DNA of 64,000 bases from Chitinophagaceae bacterium. Lineage in GTDB: Bacteria > Bacteroidota > Bacteroidia > Chitinophagales > Chitinophagaceae. The position numbers and the translations under genes were made by a program. Below the pieces are notes generated by a model, which saw only the letters and a list, made by a program, of their open reading frames with translations, was not told the origin of the DNA and did no database searches. How positions within the stretch are numbered: the stretch's first letter is position 1; the number at the start of each line of letters is the position of its first letter. The DNA is taken from positions 292,001 to 356,000 of the forward strand of contig JADJOC010000002.1 of NCBI GenBank assembly GCA_016713965.1, written 5' to 3'. Of this stretch, positions 54,640 to 63,353 are shown piece by piece.

Positions 54640-56442
54640 ATGAAGATATTATTACATTACTTAAAGCCCCATAAATGGCTGGTTGTCCTTACACTTATTT
54701 TAGCTGCCACTAATATTGGTTTTTCATTAGTTGATCCAATATTATTAGGTAAATTGGTTGACCTGGCCAACCGCTTTTATAATAATTCATCAACAGTTAG
54801 CGAACAGGAATATTTTAATTCATTTACATGGAATGCTCCGGGTGTTTGGTTTATCGTATTGTGCTCTATTACAGTAGCAATGATCAGCCGTATTGCAAAA
54901 AATTTCCAGGATTATTTTTTGCAGGTGGTTATACAAAAATTTGGCGCTAAGGTTTTTACTGATGGCCTGCAACATGCCATGAAACTACCTTACCAGGAAT
55001 TTGAAGATCAGCGAAGTGGTGAGACTTTATCCATTTTACAAAAGGTACGTACAGACGTAGAAAAATTTATGAATTATTTTATCAACATTTTGTTTGGTAT
55101 TATTATAGGTATTGTGTTTGTATTTGTATATGCGGCTTTGTACATTTCCTGGACAATTCCGGTGGCCTACCTTACAGGTATTTTATTATTATCATTTATT
55201 ACGAATGTGCTCAGTAAAAAAATTAAAAGCATTCAAAAAACAATTGTAGGGCAAACAACCTCATTAGCCGGCTCTACCACTGAAAGCTTACGCAATATCG
55301 AACTGGTAAAAAGTCTTGGCCTTACACAACAGGAAGTGAAAAGATTAAACACCAATACTTATAAAATTTTAGGGCTGGAATTAACCAAAGTAAAACGCAT
55401 CCGGAGTATTAGTTTTATACAAGGTACATTGGTAAATACATTACGGCAGGTAATACTTTTTATCCTGATGTATTTGATTTTTCGCCACCAAATGAATGCT
55501 GGGCAATTGGTAACGATGCAGATTTTTTCATTTTTTGTTTTTGGGCCTTTACAGGAAATTGGCAATATCATCCTTTCTTACCGCGAAGCAGAAGCATCTT
55601 TAAATAATTTTCACAAGCTGATGCAAAAAGCGCCTGAACCAGAAGCAATTAATCCTAAACATTTGGGCGATATTCAAACATTACAATTTAATAAGGTAGC
55701 TTTTAAGCACCAAACTGCACAGCATAAAGCCATCGACGGCATAAGCTTTGATGCTGGAACCGGTGAAACCATTGCTTTTGTAGGACCTTCAGGCTCAGGA
55801 AAATCTACTTTAATGAAATTATTGGTAGGATTATATCGGCCCCAGGAGGGAAAAATTTTATACAATGGCATTGATGAGACAGCCATAAATTTTGATGACC
55901 TCAGAAACCAGATTGGATTTGTAACACAGGATACTCAACTATTTGCCGGCACCATTAAAGAGAATTTAATATTTGTGAACCCGGCAGCTACTGATGATGA
56001 TTTAAAAGAGGCTTTACAAAAAGCTTCGTGCAATAACTTATTGGAAAGGGCAGAAAAAGGATTGGATACTTTAATAGGAGAAGGCGGATTTAAATTATCA
56101 GGGGGAGAAAAGCAACGCTTATCTATTGCAAGGGCTTTATTACGCCATCCAAAACTACTAATTTTTGATGAAGCTACTTCTGCGCTGGATTCTTTAACCG
56201 AAGAAGAAATCACTTCTACCATTCGCCAGGTATCATCGCAACAAAATCAAATTACTATTTTGATAGCCCATCGCTTAAGCACCATTATGCATGCTGACAG
56301 AATTTATGTTTTAGAGAAAGGCGAAGTAGTAGAAACTGGTACTCATGAAAAACTGGTAGAAGAAAAAGGATTGTATTATGCGATGTGGAGGCAGCAAATC
56401 GGCGAAAGAAAAAAAGAAAGTGTCACAGTAAAAATAAATTAA
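54640..56442 (+). CDS. ABC exporter (membrane domain fused to ATPase)
   Basis: The 600-residue half-transporter has a six-helix domain (WLVVLTLILAATNIGFSLV first) and an ATPase with Walker A VGPSGSGKSTLMK, Q-loop FVTQDTQLF, signature KLSGGEKQRLSIARALL, Walker B LLIFDEATSALD and H-loop LIAHRLSTI. Coupling-helix-like motifs QRSGETLSILQKVRTD and TTSLAGSTTESLRNIELVK are typical of lipid or multidrug exporters. The substrate is unknown. The SemiSWEET gene follows after a large palindrome. Confidence 0.9.
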   Translation: MKILLHYLKPHKWLVVLTLILAATNIGFSLVDPILLGKLVDLANRFYNNSSTVSEQEYFNSFTWNAPGVWFIVLCSITVAMISRIAKNFQDYFLQVVIQKFGAKVFTDGLQHAMKLPYQEFEDQRSGETLSILQKVRTDVEKFMNYFINILFGIIIGIVFVFVYAALYISWTIPVAYLTGILLLSFITNVLSKKIKSIQKTIVGQTTSLAGSTTESLRNIELVKSLGLTQQEVKRLNTNTYKILGLELTKVKRIRSISFIQGTLVNTLRQVILFILMYLIFRHQMNAGQLVTMQIFSFFVFGPLQEIGNIILSYREAEASLNNFHKLMQKAPEPEAINPKHLGDIQTLQFNKVAFKHQTAQHKAIDGISFDAGTGETIAFVGPSGSGKSTLMKLLVGLYRPQEGKILYNGIDETAINFDDLRNQIGFVTQDTQLFAGTIKENLIFVNPAATDDDLKEALQKASCNNLLERAEKGLDTLIGEGGFKLSGGEKQRLSIARALLRHPKLLIFDEATSALDSLTEEEITSTIRQVSSQQNQITILIAHRLSTIMHADRIYVLEKGEVVETGTHEKLVEEKGLYYAMWRQQIGERKKESVTVKIN

Positions 56443-56446
56443 CAAG

Positions 56447-56534
56447 TTTATTACACGAATTTTTACGAATTACACGAATTGAAAATACAATTGTATTTTC
56501 AATTCGTGTAATTCGATTTAATTCGTGCAATAAA
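56447..56534. repeat. Large palindrome with a 50-bp perfect core
   Basis: The core 56466-56515 is a perfect palindrome (25-bp arms meeting at CAATTG), and the outer arms continue pairing to 56447 and 56534 with five mismatches. It contains repeated ACACGAATT words. It lies 4 bases after the ABC exporter stop, so it could serve as its terminator, but the size is far above usual. Confidence 0.9.
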
Positions 56535-56558
56535 AATATAATACCAAAACTAACTTTT

Positions 56559-56816
56559 ATGAATGCTATAGAAATATTAGGCATGTCTGCCGGTACCATA
56601 TCCTCCATTACATTTTTACCGCAGGTGATAAAAACATGGAAAAGTAAATCTGCCAAGGATATTTCATTATGGATGTTTTTACTGGTTACACTTAGCGTAA
56701 TTATGTGGCTGGTATATGGTATTTTGATAAAAAGTGTTCCTATTATTTATACCAACAGTATGGTATTAATGATGTCATTAATCATGCTATACTTTAAATT
56801 CAGGTTTAATAAATAA
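56559..56816 (+). CDS. SemiSWEET-type sugar transporter
   Basis: The 85-residue product is a single triple-helix bundle: ILGMSAGTISSITFLPQVIK, DISLWMFLLVTLSVIMWLVY and a third helix with NSMVLMMSLIMLYFKF. The PQ motif (TFLPQV) and KSAKDIS are diagnostic. SemiSWEETs work as dimers and move sugars. I chose the ATG at 56559; an open frame further upstream reads through the palindrome. The next gene starts 25 bases later. Confidence 0.82.
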   Translation: MNAIEILGMSAGTISSITFLPQVIKTWKSKSAKDISLWMFLLVTLSVIMWLVYGILIKSVPIIYTNSMVLMMSLIMLYFKFRFNK

Positions 56817-56829
56817 GCTATTTATAAAG

Positions 56830-56837
56830 TATCTTTG
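56830..56837 (+). promoter_or_regulatory. -7-like box before the DUF983 gene
   Basis: TATCTTTG fits TAnnTTTG and ends four bases before the ATG, which would give an almost leaderless mRNA. A -33 TTTG is not evident (TTTA at a suitable place). Confidence 0.35.
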
Positions 56838-56841
56838 CAAT

Positions 56842-57279
56842 ATGGATGAGAGTAAAAAACCTGTACCAAATTTTTTGTGGAGCATACTTAGCATGAAGTG
56901 CCCCCGGTGCAGGCGTGGCCCTATGTTTACTGAAAAAAATTCTTACAAAAGCCTCAAACTTTCCAAAATTTTTGAAATGCCTGATAACTGCTCCGTATGT
57001 GGCCAGAAGTTTGATCTGGAACCTGGGTTTTGGTATGGAACAGGTTATGTAAGTTATGCATTGGCAGTAGCTGTTTCCGTAACCACTTTTATCGCATGGA
57101 TGGTGTTAATTGGTATTTCTACAGAAGATAACCGGGTATTTTTCTGGCTGGGCCTTAATGCACTTTTACTAGTAGTTTTACAGCCCTGGCTAATGCGGTT
57201 GAGCAGGGTACTTTATATACGGATTTTTGTAAGATATCATAAGGAATTTGAGCAATCCAAACCTGTGGAGTTTGATTAG
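56842..57279 (+). CDS. DUF983 family membrane protein
   Basis: The 145-residue product has a rubredoxin-like zinc-binding N terminus (MKCPRCRRGPMF and NCSVCGQKFDLEPGFWYGTG, two CxxC pairs), followed by two helices (ALAVAVSVTTFIAWMVLIG and FFWLGLNALLLVVLQPWLM). This is the pattern of DUF983. The family has no proven function. It may share a transcript with SemiSWEET. Confidence 0.87.
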   Translation: MDESKKPVPNFLWSILSMKCPRCRRGPMFTEKNSYKSLKLSKIFEMPDNCSVCGQKFDLEPGFWYGTGYVSYALAVAVSVTTFIAWMVLIGISTEDNRVFFWLGLNALLLVVLQPWLMRLSRVLYIRIFVRYHKEFEQSKPVEFD

Positions 57280-57401
57280 ATTTAGTTTTTTGGTATTAAC
57301 CATTTATTATAAATTGAAATAGTTATTATATTTACAATAATTAAAACTAACATTAATAGCTATTAATAATTTAGTATTGCATAAAATTCTCAAATAACCC
57401 C

Positions 57402-57887
57402 ATGTTAAGAAAAATACCTTTTGCAGTTATCCTGTTAATTAGCCTTACAGCCTGCAAATCAAAAACTGCTTTTAATTACAGCCAGGATTTTGTAAAAAAA
57501 GAACAAAGCTTTATGCCTGATGTGCTTTCAACTGAAACCAAGGTGGCGAAATATGTGGCTAAAGAACAATATGACAGTATAGCTGTAGCCGGCGAAAGAA
57601 TGGAAAAAATGATTGATGCAAAATTGCAGGAAATAAAAAACCAGCCTGCACCAGATGTAAAAGAGGGAGAAAATTTTAAAGCTGCAGGTGTTAAGTATTT
57701 CAGTTATATGAAAAGTATTTATACCAGTTACAAAAAAATTGGTAATGCTAAAACACCTCAAGAAAGGAATGACGAAATGAATAAGTTAAAACAACTAACT
57801 TACCAAAGAGTATCAGTACTGCAAAATATGCAATCAGCACAAAGGCAATATGCTAAAGCTAATGGCTTTAGACTTGAAAACAATTAA
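57402..57887 (+). CDS. Predicted helical lipoprotein
   Basis: The 161-residue product has a lipobox (VILLISLTAC, Cys at 18) and a mature helical domain with ETKVAKYVAKEQYDSIAVAG, MEKMIDAKLQEIKNQPAP, then AAGVKYFSYMKSIYTSYKKI and a C-terminal MQSAQRQYAKANGF. It resembles surface lipoproteins of the LIC11966 type, but only in outline. It stands alone; upstream 120 bases are AT-rich. Confidence 0.62.
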   Translation: MLRKIPFAVILLISLTACKSKTAFNYSQDFVKKEQSFMPDVLSTETKVAKYVAKEQYDSIAVAGERMEKMIDAKLQEIKNQPAPDVKEGENFKAAGVKYFSYMKSIYTSYKKIGNAKTPQERNDEMNKLKQLTYQRVSVLQNMQSAQRQYAKANGFRLENN

Positions 57888-57964
57888 TTGTTTTCTCTCT
57901 TTCTAGATTAAATCTGATACTGTTCAGTTATGGTATGCTTCCTGTTAAAGAGACCAATTAACTT

Positions 57965-58912
57965 TTATTCAATAAAATAATTGCATGATAATGCAATATT
58001 TTTTGTTGCCAAAAGTAAAAAATTAAAATCGATGTTTGAATATTCATCATCAACTGTATGATAATACTGGTCTTCCGGCGAGCTTCCCATTATGGTAAAG
58101 GCATTCTTTACTTTTTTTGCAAATGGATAATGATCGCTTCGATAAAATAAAGATTCGCCAGGAAAAATATCATTTAAAAAAAAATCGCTTTTTGCCTGCG
58201 TATCATATTTATTAAGCTGCCGGTTTAGCACTTTAGCAACAGCTGTTTTTTTTGAAGATATGGCATAACACCTATTCCTTAATGGCCTGCCTAACATTTC
58301 CAGATTAATCACTGCCTTGATTAATTTTAAATTCAGTTGTTGTGCCAGGCTTTCTGAGCCTACCAATCCTAATTCTTCACCTGAAAAAGCTATAAATAAT
58401 AGAAGGTACCGGTTATTTTTTTTGCAGCATAGTATTTTGCCAGTTCTAATAATGCAGCAACACCAGTTGCATTATCATTAGCGCCATTATAAATATCATC
58501 TGCATTACTGTAGTCATAATTATGTTCGAAATCATCTGACTGGCCTACATGATCATAATGTGCTGAAAAAATTACCATAGTATCATTTGGCTGTAATGGC
58601 GGTATTGCCGCCATTACATTGACAACTTCTACTTTCTTTCTATTATAATTAAAAAAAGAAGTATTAAAGTAACCCTTATTACCCTGCACATACCTCAGAC
58701 CTATCGAATCAAATTTAGCAGCAATAAATTCTGCGGCTACCTTCGCCCCCGCCAGAGCCTGTAAATCTTCCTTTAAGACTATCCTGCGATAAGAAAAAAA
58801 CTGTTTCCTGTAACGAGTTTTTCTGTATTATGCTGTCGGCCAATATAAATGATTGCCCTTTTGAATATGAAATATTTATTAGTATAAAAAGAGATAAACT
58901 TATAAGTTTCAT
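57965..58912 (-). CDS. M28-family zinc metallopeptidase (two frame breaks)
   Basis: A signal peptide (LSLFILINISYSKGQ) is followed by FLSQDSLKGRFTGSGG, then after removal of one base in the C5 run 58746-58750 AKVAAEFIAAKFDSIGLRYV. The catalytic core shows VIFSAHYDHVG (His and Asp), GANDNATGVAALLELAKYY, the Glu pair in FIAFSGEELGLVGSE after adding one base at AAA 58394-58396, VINLEMLG, SDHYPFAKK and HTVDDEYSNID. All expected zinc ligands are present, so the enzyme is probably active and the breaks are errors. It likely acts as a secreted aminopeptidase. Confidence 0.85.
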
Positions 58913-59004
58913 ATCTTATTGATTAATGAAATTTAAATTTATTTTGCATAATAAAAATTCATGCATTTTCTTTCATAAGATTATTATTATCCAACAAACA
59001 TATT

Positions 59005-59658
59005 CTAAAATATTTTTCCAGATAAACTATTTTGATAAGTTAATAACATTTTGTCTTTCGCTGATTTTTTATCCATCCACCGCTGTACTTTATATCCCAC
59101 CCAGGCACTGCCTGCACCTACAATAGCGCCAACAAATACATCACTCGGGTAATGCACTCCCTGATACATTCTTGCCCAGCCTGCACTACCGGCATATATA
59201 AAAGAAGGAGCAATCACATACCACTTGGGGTATCGGATACTTAATGATGTGGCCACACAAAAAGCGGCCGAAGTATGGCCTGAAGGAAAGGACAACCCAT
59301 CTTTTTCATCATATCGTTTTACAATAAAAGCATATTTTTCAAAAGGACGCTGCCTGTTTACAATTTTTTTAATAGAATAAGTTACGGCTGCAGAGGCAAC
59401 ATAAGAACCTGCCATATACAAAGCATCTTGTTGTAATTTCTTATCGTGTTTGATTAAGCCCGCAGTTAATATGGCAACAGGTGCAGCTATACTTAACGGT
59501 TTCACAGAATATGTGCAAACTTTTAAATAATCATCTTTAAAATTACTTTGAGTTTTATTAATATCCTTTAAAGTATTAATATCAAAATTTTGTGCAGGCG
59601 TTGATATCGATATAAATAATGCAGCAATCAGAACAGAAAAGCGTTGTCTCATTATCAT
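59005..59658 (-). CDS. PAP2-family phosphatase
   Basis: The 217-residue product has a signal peptide and the three phosphatase motifs: KKIVNRQRPF, SFPSGHTSAAF and ARMYQGVHYPSDVFVG with catalytic His. Such membrane or periplasmic enzymes dephosphorylate lipid phosphates, for example undecaprenyl diphosphate. Helices lie between motifs (IAAPVAILTAGLI, YVIAPSFIYAGSAGWA). The gene is transcribed alone on the minus strand. Confidence 0.88.
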   Translation of the reverse strand: MIMRQRFSVLIAALFISISTPAQNFDINTLKDINKTQSNFKDDYLKVCTYSVKPLSIAAPVAILTAGLIKHDKKLQQDALYMAGSYVASAAVTYSIKKIVNRQRPFEKYAFIVKRYDEKDGLSFPSGHTSAAFCVATSLSIRYPKWYVIAPSFIYAGSAGWARMYQGVHYPSDVFVGAIVGAGSAWVGYKVQRWMDKKSAKDKMLLTYQNSLSGKIF

Positions 59659-59694
59659 GTAATTTATTCAAAGTTAGCCGTCTTGGTAAATATC

Positions 59695-59723
59695 AAAAAA
59701 AAGTATAGCTATTTGCTATACTT
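59695..59723 (-). terminator. Terminator downstream of the lipoprotein gene at 59855
   Basis: AAGTATAGC / GCTATACTT (9-bp stem, 5-base loop) is followed on the minus strand by eight T. It lies 132 bases after the stop at 59855, separated from it by the inverted-repeat element at 59724-59827. Confidence 0.8.
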
Positions 59724-59827
59724 ATACCAATGTGAAATATAAAACAGTCCATTTAATTTTACCTCATCCCCAGCCCTTCTCCAAGGGAGAAGGGGGCGTT
59801 GGATTGTTTTATATTTCACATTGGTAT
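59724..59827. repeat. MITE-like element with 23-bp terminal inverted repeats
   Basis: ATACCAATGTGAAATATAAA plus ACA (59724-59746) and its exact complement (59805-59827) flank a core with CCTCATCCCCAGCCCTTCTC and GGGAGAAGGGGGCG, itself a CCTTCTCC / GGGAGAAGG hairpin. It lies between a gene and that gene's terminator, as if inserted. The CCTCACCC-type word also occurs at 42639. No transposase is present. Confidence 0.7.
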
Positions 59828-59854
59828 TAACTGTCCTAATTAATCGAATTTACA

Positions 59855-60427
59855 TTACTGAATTTTCACTGCAAACCCTCCGTTTGTTAAAACTAAATCT
59901 GTAGAAGATTTAGGACTGGTAACAAGATCATTTGCTGCTTTGTTTGGCGGCACTGCAGGATAATGCCTTAAAGTAATTTGTATTTTTCCTGTAGATGCAG
60001 CTCCCGTTGTCCATGTGCTTTCAAGTCCTAATGGCAATCCATTTACATCATTGCTTAAATTTGAAATTGTAAGATTAGCCCCTGCTGGTTCCAGGTAAAA
60101 ACGATGCGCATCTCCTTCTTCTTCTACTTCGTTTGAAATAGTATCCACAGGATTTACAGTTTTGTTTAACAAAATAATTTTAGCGTCATATACTTTATTT
60201 GGAGCTAATATTACTTCATCTAAAAGTGGTGCAGACCCACCTGGCCCATCGGCATCATCAAATTTATATTCCAGGACAGAGCCCCCACCCTGCGGTGTTA
60301 ATTTTAAAACAAGGGTAGTAATTACTTCTTCTTCATTAGTTTCAGTTACAGGATCTTTTTTACAAGCTGTAAATAAAGTAGCTGTTATTAACCCAAAAGC
60401 ACTAAGCTTTAAAAATTGTTTACGCAT
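59855..60427 (-). CDS. Lipoprotein associated with a TonB receptor
   Basis: The 190-residue product has a lipobox (ATLFTAC, Cys at 21). The mature part reads as a beta-rich domain: ITTLVLKLTPQGGGSVLEYK, DADGPGGSAPLLDEVILAPN, EVEEEGDAHRFYLEP and GKIQITLRHYPAVPP. Proteins of this pattern usually accompany TonB-dependent receptors in Bacteroidota. It starts 22 bases after the receptor stop and so is the last gene of a three-gene unit. Ligand unknown; a metal such as zinc is a guess. Confidence 0.65.
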   Translation of the reverse strand: MRKQFLKLSAFGLITATLFTACKKDPVTETNEEEVITTLVLKLTPQGGGSVLEYKFDDADGPGGSAPLLDEVILAPNKVYDAKIILLNKTVNPVDTISNEVEEEGDAHRFYLEPAGANLTISNLSNDVNGLPLGLESTWTTGAASTGKIQITLRHYPAVPPNKAANDLVTSPKSSTDLVLTNGGFAVKIQ

Positions 60428-60449
60428 TTTTTCTAATTTATTTTTTTAT

Positions 60450-62808
60450 TTAATTGTTATGAATAATTGGAATTTTAATTCTCAAATTAATATTGCGCCC
60501 TATTTCATCGGTGAAATATCTAAAACTGTTTAAATAATCCCGGTAAGATTTATTTAATAAATTTTTTACTCCAACGCTAAAAGTTAAAGGCAGCTTATTA
60601 AAATGAAGTGTAGTGGATGCGTTAATATTTATTAATGAATAGGCCCCGGGCGGTAGTTTATAATCCTGCTTACCATACTTATCACCAGGCACCCTGGTTT
60701 GCTTTAATACATTTTGCAATTCGGCAGATAAATAGCTGTCATGAAACAAGTGGCTTTCTTTAAATGTGTAAGTAAGTTCATTACTAAACCGGTCTGCCGG
60801 CATAAAGATCAGCCAGTCATCTATTTTTTTATTAGTAGCCCGTAATATTGAAAGCCTGGCATTCCAAAATAAAGGTTTGATAATAGCAACGTTTGCAGAC
60901 ATATCAACGCCTCGCAATACAGCATTGGTTTGCCGGTATTCTATTTTAGGAAAAGCGCCGGCAATAGTTAATACCGGCTCGTCTGGTACTGGCTGCTGGT
61001 AAATAAAATTATTAATGTCATTGTTATAAATATTAATATCTATAAAAAATGTTTTAGCTGTATTGTGCCAGCTAGCTGCTGCTGCAATATTAACCGACTG
61101 TTCGGGCTTCAAAAAAATATCTCCTTCTTCGTAAGTTGCCGTTCCATGGTGGATACCATCACTTAGCAGTTCATTTACATGCGGTGCCCGGCTGGCTAAT
61201 GAGAGATTAAAATTTAACTGCCACTGATGATTTGGTTTGTATATGGTATTAAAAGAAGACGCTATAGTAGAAAAATTAAAATCGTAATTAATGATATCAC
61301 CTGCAAATTTTAACCGATTAGTATGTATTGCTTTATTATCATACCGTATGCCTGCCTGAATTTCCTATTTACGTTTTGCCCATTTCTCTATGGCATATCC
61401 ACCAAAAGTATATGAGTGATAATTAGGTATAAAATAACGGCCGCCATAAACATTATTTTGCTGCATAGCAGATACACCTACTATTCCATTTAAATTATAT
61501 TTCTTGGGATGCTCCCAGCTGATATCTTCTGTAAGGGTTAAAACAGATAAATCCATTTGGGGTTTTGTATTGGCACTGTTTATCACTACATCAAATTCTT
61601 TGCGCCGGTTATACTGGCCGGATAATAAAATATTAATTTTATGTTCTCCAAATTTTAAAATTGATTTGGATTTTAATAAATGATGAGTTACTTCCTGACT
61701 AGGCCTTTTAATATCATAAGTGCTTTCATCTAAAAAAACATTATTAGGTCTGGGTGCTGCAATTGCATTTTGCAAATCAGTTAAGTTACCTATATGTGAA
61801 CCTGTAAAAATACCTACCCGTGTAGCGAACCGGCTATAAAATAATTCTGTACTGAATTTTCTTTTTTAAAACCTGCAGTAATAGAAAAATTTTTTTCCTC
61901 ACTTGCTGTATTATTCAGGCGGTAACCAGGAGTAGCTGCATTGGCAGCTTTCTTAAAAGTTCCCTGTACACGGTAGGTGAATGCAGATATTTTTTTTAAC
62001 TGCTGCTCAAATACGCCAGATAAAACATATTGACGATTGTTGGTAAAATATGCTGTATTAATTTCTGCTGCATAGCCGGGTTTATTACGCAAAGGTTTGG
62101 GGTCTACTAATACAACGCCCCCAATAGCATCTGATCCGTATTTTAATTCATCCACACCTTTTATTACAGTCAGTTTATCAGCAATAAACGGATCAATTTC
62201 CGGGGCATGTTCATTGCCCCATTGTTGTCCCTCCTGCCGTACACCATTGTTTATAGTTAAAATCCGGTTACTGTGCAGCCCATGTATGATTGGTTTAGAT
62301 ATGGTAGATCCCGTTTGCAGCATAGTCACCCCGTTAATTTTTGTCAATGCCTCACTTAATGATAATCCCCGGGTTTCCTGTAATGCCTTACCTGATAATT
62401 CTTTTTTTAAATCCTGTATTGGCAATTCCTTTTGCGGCCTCTACCGTTACTTCGGTTAAGGTATTTTTTTCGTGTGGTAAAAAAAAATCAATGTGAAAAT
62501 TTTTTGCAAGCTGTATTTTTTTTGTACCGTTTCGCAGTTAACATGACTTACTTCAACAGTATATTCGCCTTCGCATAATTTTCAAAAATAAAATCACCTT
62601 TGCTATTTGTTATAACCTGTTTATTAATTTCTTTTAGTATAACCGTAGCCGCATGCAAACGGTCTTTGGTATCTGTATCTTCTACATGTCCTGTGAGTGT
62701 AAGGGTACAATTTTGCGACCAGGCATAATTGCTGCAAACAGAAGCAATCAAAATAATGAAAATTGATTTCAATTGTAAAAGATTAATGAAAATAAAAAGT
62801 GACAACAC
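60450..62808 (-). pseudogene. TonB-dependent receptor, interrupted by frame breaks and one stop
   Basis: The pieces form a full receptor of about 780 residues: signal region, a CarboxypepD-like N-terminal domain (LTGHVEDTDTKDRLHAATVI), a TonB-box-like part, the plug (LSLSEALTKINGVTMLQTGS, IHGLHSNRILTINNGVRQEG, GSDAIGGVVLVDPKPLR) and barrel strands to RNINLRIKIPIIHNN. Breaks lie near 62572, near 62430 and at T6 61862-61867, and an in-frame TAG at 61365-61367 replaces a presumed Leu. The plug resembles ZnuD-like metal receptors. Either a recent pseudogene or consensus errors; reading sense is strong throughout. Confidence 0.83.
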
Positions 62809-62834
62809 AGAGTTGTATACAACTCTAAAAATAA

Positions 62835-63176
62835 TTATGCCAGGGATGGCGGACCACGCAGTTGAAAAAAGAAATGATCAGCTGAGGTAAAATTTTTATC
62901 GGGTATTTGAGTTATTACTGAATAAATTGCCAGAGCCGGTAAATCAACAAAAATTTTATCAGCAGCAAAAAAAGGTATTTCCACTACTAAAGAATCACAA
63001 TCACAATAAAACCCCTGCTGTGAAATTTTGAGATTATTTTCAGCAGATGGAGTTGTTACACAATCTTTATGGCTGGCAAAAGCATCATGCAGCCATTGCT
63101 TTGGCGTATTGCTTAATACAAAAAGTAGTAGCAATGCTAAAGCGGTAATGTTTTGTATGATCTTATTCTTCTTCAA
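62835..63176 (-). CDS. Small secreted protein upstream of the TonB receptor
   Basis: Reading from a TTG at 63176 gives 113 residues: a signal-like stretch (ITALALLLLFVLSNTPKQW), LHDAFASHKDC and FYCDCDSLVVEIPFFAADK, ending FFFQLRGPPSLA. His and Cys near the processed N terminus suggest metal contact. Small proteins of this form precede TonB receptors in related genomes. An open frame further upstream to 63299 lacks sense. It would form an operon with the receptor and the lipoprotein. Confidence 0.5.
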   Translation of the reverse strand: MKKNKIIQNITALALLLLFVLSNTPKQWLHDAFASHKDCVTTPSAENNLKISQQGFYCDCDSLVVEIPFFAADKIFVDLPALAIYSVITQIPDKNFTSADHFFFQLRGPPSLA

Positions 63177-63246
63177 ATAAAAATTGTAACAATGATGCAA
63201 ATATAAGAATTTATTAAAAGAGGAAAAATAAAAATGCAAAAAAGAT

Positions 63247-63315
63247 TTACCGCAAAGGCTCCAAGATGCCCTAGGTAATTTTGCGACTCTTTGTATCATA
63301 GCGCCTTAGTGGTAA
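63247..63315. repeat. Imperfect inverted word repeat ACCGCAAAGG / CCTTAGTGGT
   Basis: TTACCGCAAAGGCTC (63247-63261) pairs with GCGCCTTAGTGGTAA (63301-63315) in 11 of 15 positions. Between them is TTTTGCGACTCTTTGTATC. It lies between the TonB cluster and the thiolase gene and belongs to the word-repeat class of the window. Confidence 0.45.
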
Positions 63316-63353
63316 GAAATTAAACCAACTTCAAAGTTGACTTTTAATATTGC

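Noticed and set aside
56385..56558. Longer start of the SemiSWEET protein
   Set aside because: The extra 58 residues translate the end of the ABC exporter and a palindrome; the 85-residue form matches the family.
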